A stretch of 17,060 nt of DNA, from the NCBI GenBank assembly GCA_050732635.1, contig JBOHRE010000070.1, positions 1-17,060 of the forward strand. Direction: 5' to 3'. A model generated the notes under the pieces. It worked only from the letters and a program-made list of their open reading frames with translations. It was not told the DNA's origin and did no database searches. Positions 14,374 through 17,060 of the stretch are shown here, in pieces. Every line of letters begins with the position of its first letter. The first letter of the stretch is position 1. This DNA is from JBOHRE01 sp050732635. Lineage in GTDB: Bacteria; Gemmatimonadota; Gemmatimonadetes; Longimicrobiales; RSA9. The position numbers and the translations under genes were made by a program.

Positions 14374-14393
14374 GCGTTTCCAAGGAGCGATCA

Positions 14394-14969
14394 ATGATCG
14401 ACCTGATCCGTGAGCCATGGCCGTGGTATGTGGCCGGGCCGATCCTCGGGCTGATCGTGCCCGCGCTGCTGCTGATCGGCAACAAGGCGTTCGGCATGTC
14501 GTCGACGCTGCGGCACCTGTGTGCGGCGAGTCTGCCGGGCCGAGCCGAGTTCTTCCGTTACGACTGGAAGCGTTCGGGTGCGTGGAACCTGGCAATGGCC
14601 GCCGGCGTGCTCGTCGGCGGTTGGGTTGCTGCGACCTGGCTGGGGGGCGGTGGACCGGTCGCGATTTCCGGGGCGACGGTGGCCGATCTGACTGCGCTGG
14701 GCGTGCGCGATTTCGGCGGACTCGTGCCGGCGGACGTCTTCTCGTTGCCGGCGTTGCTCACGCCCGCGGGCGCAGTCTGCATCGTTCTGGGCGGCGTGCT
14801 CGTCGGCTTCGGCGCCGCCTACGCCGGGGGCTGTACGTCCGGACACACGTTGAGCGGCCTGGCCGACCTCCAGTTGCCCTCGCTGCTGGCCTCCGCCGCG
14901 TTCTTCGCCGGCGGCGCGCTCGCCACGCACTTCGTGCTCCCACTGCTGTTCCAGGGAGGCGCACCATGA
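14394..14969 (+). CDS. YeeE/YedE-type sulfur transporter, N-half protein
   Basis: This is a 191-residue membrane protein with about four or five helices. The motif GGCTSGH (145-151, Cys147) is the signature of the YeeE/YedE (TsuA-like) family, which moves thiosulfate across the inner membrane by relay between conserved cysteines. Cys43 (in HLCAAS) and Cys129 are further cysteines in or near membrane segments. Full-length YeeE is about 350 residues, and this is one half. The other half is the next gene, overlapping by four bases (ATGA), so they probably form one transporter. ATG 14394 follows AAGGAG (14382-14387) at 6 nt; the longer open frame upstream is inside the MFS gene and is not used. 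Confidence 0.88.
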   Translation: MIDLIREPWPWYVAGPILGLIVPALLLIGNKAFGMSSTLRHLCAASLPGRAEFFRYDWKRSGAWNLAMAAGVLVGGWVAATWLGGGGPVAISGATVADLTALGVRDFGGLVPADVFSLPALLTPAGAVCIVLGGVLVGFGAAYAGGCTSGHTLSGLADLQLPSLLASAAFFAGGALATHFVLPLLFQGGAP

Positions 14970-15466
14970 CACCGGTCCCCAACGAGGCGGCCACCACGGC
15001 TCCGAAGGAGGTCGGCGTCGCCGCGACGGCAGCGGCAACCGCGGGCCCGCGCTGGCTCGTCGCCTATGCGCTGGTCGGCGTCATTCTCGGCATCGTGATG
15101 ATCAAGGCGGAGATCGTCTCCTGGTTCCGGATCCAGGAGATGTTCCGCTTTCAGGCGTTCCACATGTACGGGATCATCCTGACCGCGTCGATCGTCGCGC
15201 TGGCCTCCGTCACGCTGCTGAAGCGCAGCGGAGCGAGGAGCCTGACGGGAGAGGCGGTGCGCATGCCGCCCAAGGCAATGGGCAAGGGCACGCGCTATTG
15301 GGGGGGCGGACTGATCTTCGGCTTCGGCTGGGCACTCACGGGCGCCTGCCCGGGGCCGATGTACGCGCTGATCGGCAGCGGCGCCGCGGTGTTCCTCCTC
15401 GTGCTGGCCAGTGCCGTCGCCGGCATGTGGCTTTACGGTCACGCGAGGCCGCATCTGCCGCACTGA
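14966..15466 (+). CDS. DUF6691/YeeE-YedE-type sulfur transporter, C-half protein
   Basis: This 166-residue protein starts with an Ala/Thr-rich N-terminus (1-28) followed by about four membrane helices (near 30-48, 66-86, 112-132 and 139-157). The motif GACPGP (126-131, Cys128) is the second conserved cysteine signature of YeeE/YedE-like proteins and is typical of the half-size DUF6691 group. Its start overlaps the stop of the preceding half protein (ATGA), with GGGAGG (14954-14959) as ribosome-binding site. Such pairs often accompany rhodaneses and persulfide dioxygenases. Here the rhodanese is fused to the operon's regulator and no dioxygenase is present. It is the last gene of the operon, followed by a long hairpin. 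Confidence 0.87.
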   Translation: MTPVPNEAATTAPKEVGVAATAAATAGPRWLVAYALVGVILGIVMIKAEIVSWFRIQEMFRFQAFHMYGIILTASIVALASVTLLKRSGARSLTGEAVRMPPKAMGKGTRYWGGGLIFGFGWALTGACPGPMYALIGSGAAVFLLVLASAVAGMWLYGHARPHLPH

Positions 15467-15479
15467 CGCCGATTTCGAC

Positions 15480-15541
15480 AGGGGTCCAGGCAGGCGGGTG
15501 CCGAGGCAGAAGCGCAACCCAGCCCACCCGCTTGGACCCCT
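15480..15541. terminator. Long imperfect hairpin between convergent genes
   Basis: AGGGGTCCA (15480-15488) pairs with TGGACCCCT (15533-15541), and GCGGGTG (15494-15500) pairs with CACCCGC (15525-15531). Small bulges interrupt the stem, which carries a 24-nt loop. It fills the 75-nt gap between the convergent sulfur operon and the rRNA methyltransferase gene and ends exactly at the latter's stop codon. It has no T-run on either side, so a factor-dependent or 3'-stabilising role is as likely as intrinsic termination. Confidence 0.6.
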
Positions 15542-16687
<1,146 letters not shown>

Positions 16688-16723
16688 GGTGGCGCGCGGC
16701 AGTGTTGCGGTCAGGGGCGCATC

Positions 16724-16747
16724 GTTGGTGGTTGGTGGTGGTTGTGG
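16724..16747 (+). repeat. Second G/T-rich repeat
   Basis: This is a stretch of GTTGG/TGG words directly before the first rRNA-type promoter. It is related to the 14-nt tandem unit after atpC at 10571. Both are G/T-rich on the plus strand and both are intergenic. Two-tier G-quadruplex formation is possible. Confidence 0.65.
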
Positions 16748-16749
16748 CG

Positions 16750-16777
16750 TTGACAGCGGCAGCGATCGTGATAGATT
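16750..16777 (+). promoter_or_regulatory. Strong sigma70 promoter, putative rrn P1
   Basis: A perfect TTGACA (16750-16755) and TAGATT (16772-16777, 4/6) are separated by 16 nt and read rightward. Transcription would start near 16784. No protein-coding gene follows within the window. Together with the second promoter and boxA downstream, it looks like the first of two tandem rRNA promoters. Confidence 0.65.
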
Positions 16778-16816
16778 CCACAGCCGTTTGCAAGCCGGGC
16801 AACGGCTGCGAACAGC

Positions 16817-16845
16817 TTGACCGGCATATTGCGATCGGCTACAAT
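16817..16845 (+). promoter_or_regulatory. Strong sigma70 promoter, putative rrn P2
   Basis: TTGACC (16817-16822, 5/6) and TACAAT (16840-16845, 5/6) lie at the ideal 17-nt spacing. This is the best promoter match in the window. Transcription would start near 16852. Its position 67 nt after the first promoter resembles the tandem P1/P2 arrangement of rRNA operons. Confidence 0.75.
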
Positions 16846-16880
16846 CCAGTGCTGCGGTAAAAGCATTCACCAACACCCTC

Positions 16881-16903
16881 GGCGCGGGTCGAAATACCGC
16901 GCC
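16881..16903 (+). promoter_or_regulatory. boxB-like hairpin in the rRNA leader
   Basis: GGCGCGG (16881-16887) pairs perfectly with CCGCGCC (16897-16903) around the loop GTCGAAATA. It lies 29 nt before the boxA-like element, the order seen for boxB and boxA in rRNA leaders. Its function here is inferred. Confidence 0.5.
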
Positions 16904-16932
16904 GTTTGCGTCGAGGTGAGTCGCCGCAACCA

Positions 16933-16945
16933 CGCTTTTTGACAA
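16933..16945 (+). promoter_or_regulatory. boxA antitermination element of an rRNA operon leader
   Basis: CGCTTTTTGACAA matches the boxA consensus TGCTCTTTAACAA at 10 of 13 positions. The following bases (GACAATCTGGGTG) resemble the sequence downstream of boxA in E. coli 16S leaders. NusB/NusE bind boxA RNA to prevent Rho-dependent termination in rRNA operons. The TTGACA inside it is not a -35 because no -10 follows at 16-18 nt. Confidence 0.65.
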
Positions 16946-16960
16946 TCTGGGTGTTGGGCA

Positions 16961-16991
16961 AGAGAGAGAAGGACGTCGAGAGAGAGAAGGA
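16961..16991 (+). repeat. 13-nt direct repeat, period 18, in the rRNA leader
   Basis: AGAGAGAGAAGGA occurs at 16961-16973 and again, identical, at 16979-16991, separated by CGTCG. It follows boxA by about 15 nt. The purine-rich units would be unpaired in RNA and could bind a protein or be a processing spacer; the role is unknown. Confidence 0.75.
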
Positions 16992-17060
16992 TCGAGCGTC
17001 TGAAGGCGAGGTGAGGCTGGCGAGTGGTGGTCACCCGAGAGGGGGCTGCTGGGAATTGCT

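Larger units (their letters stand above)
16846..17060 (+). other. Putative 16S rRNA leader, continuing past the window edge
   Basis: After the second promoter there is no credible protein-coding gene. The stretch holds the boxB-like hairpin, boxA, a purine-rich direct repeat at 16961-16991 and about 70 nt of G-rich sequence up to the edge. The mature 16S start (AGAGTTTGATC-type) is not reached. The identification rests on the promoters and boxA, not on any rRNA gene sequence. Confidence 0.6.

Noticed and set aside
16688..16945. N-terminal extension of the rRNA methyltransferase to the ATG at 16945
   Set aside because: It would cross both strong promoters and part of the putative rRNA leader, and it would precede the PUA region with unrelated sequence.
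16934..16967. TTGACA at 16939-16944 as a third rRNA promoter
   Set aside because: The bases 16-18 nt downstream are GAGA repeats with no -10-like hexamer, and the hexamer is explained by boxA.

Overview
This window is GC-rich, densely coded bacterial DNA from a diderm (an outer-membrane-type lipoprotein and a secreted putative beta-barrel are both encoded). The complete atp operon with AtpZ/AtpI-like leaders, the BsuPI-domain lipoprotein, the promoter style (TTGAC..TAGnnT) and the overall protein flavour suggest a Gemmatimonadota-like bacterium. That placement is inference from memory of the group, not a search result.

Layout. (1) 1-2861, minus strand: a three-gene set reading leftward, made of a BsuPI-domain lipoprotein, a MoxR-type AAA+ ATPase and a CNNM/CBS/CorC-HlyC membrane protein that runs off the left edge. 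(2) 2862-3005: divergent intergenic region with a sigma70-like promoter for the atp operon. Its -35 lies inside a near-perfect 26-nt palindrome that resembles a Rex (NADH/NAD+) operator. (3) 3006-10568, plus strand: the whole F1Fo ATP synthase operon, atpZ-atpI-atpB-atpE-atpF-atpH-atpA-atpG-atpD-atpC. Most genes overlap or abut, but atpE (c ring) is flanked by structured gaps of 219 and 106 nt. The epsilon subunit is only 85 aa and lacks the C-terminal helical domain. (4) 10569-10757: G/T-rich tandem repeat, a terminator-like hairpin and a second strong hairpin. (5) 10758-12249: a secreted putative barrel protein, overlapped by a PHP-domain phosphoesterase. (6) 12323-15466: a sulfur-linked operon with its own promoter, encoding an ArsR-rhodanese fusion regulator, an MFS transporter and two half-size YeeE/YedE-type (thiosulfate/sulfur) transporter proteins. 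It ends at a long hairpin between convergent genes. (7) 15542-16687, minus strand: an RlmI-type 23S rRNA cytosine methyltransferase. (8) 16724-17060: a second G/T-rich repeat, two strong tandem sigma70 promoters, a boxB-like hairpin and a boxA antitermination site. Together these look like the leader of a ribosomal RNA operon whose 16S gene should begin just past the right edge.

How it fits together. The window holds energy conservation (ATP synthase, possibly under redox control), a putative sulfane-sulfur/thiosulfate response operon, and translation machinery (rRNA leader next to an rRNA methylase). No prophage, insertion sequence, CRISPR array or tRNA is visible. The least expected features are the Rex-like operator on the atp promoter, the inhibitor-less epsilon subunit, the structured spacers around atpE, and the cysteine pair confined to the rhodanese loop of the fused regulator.
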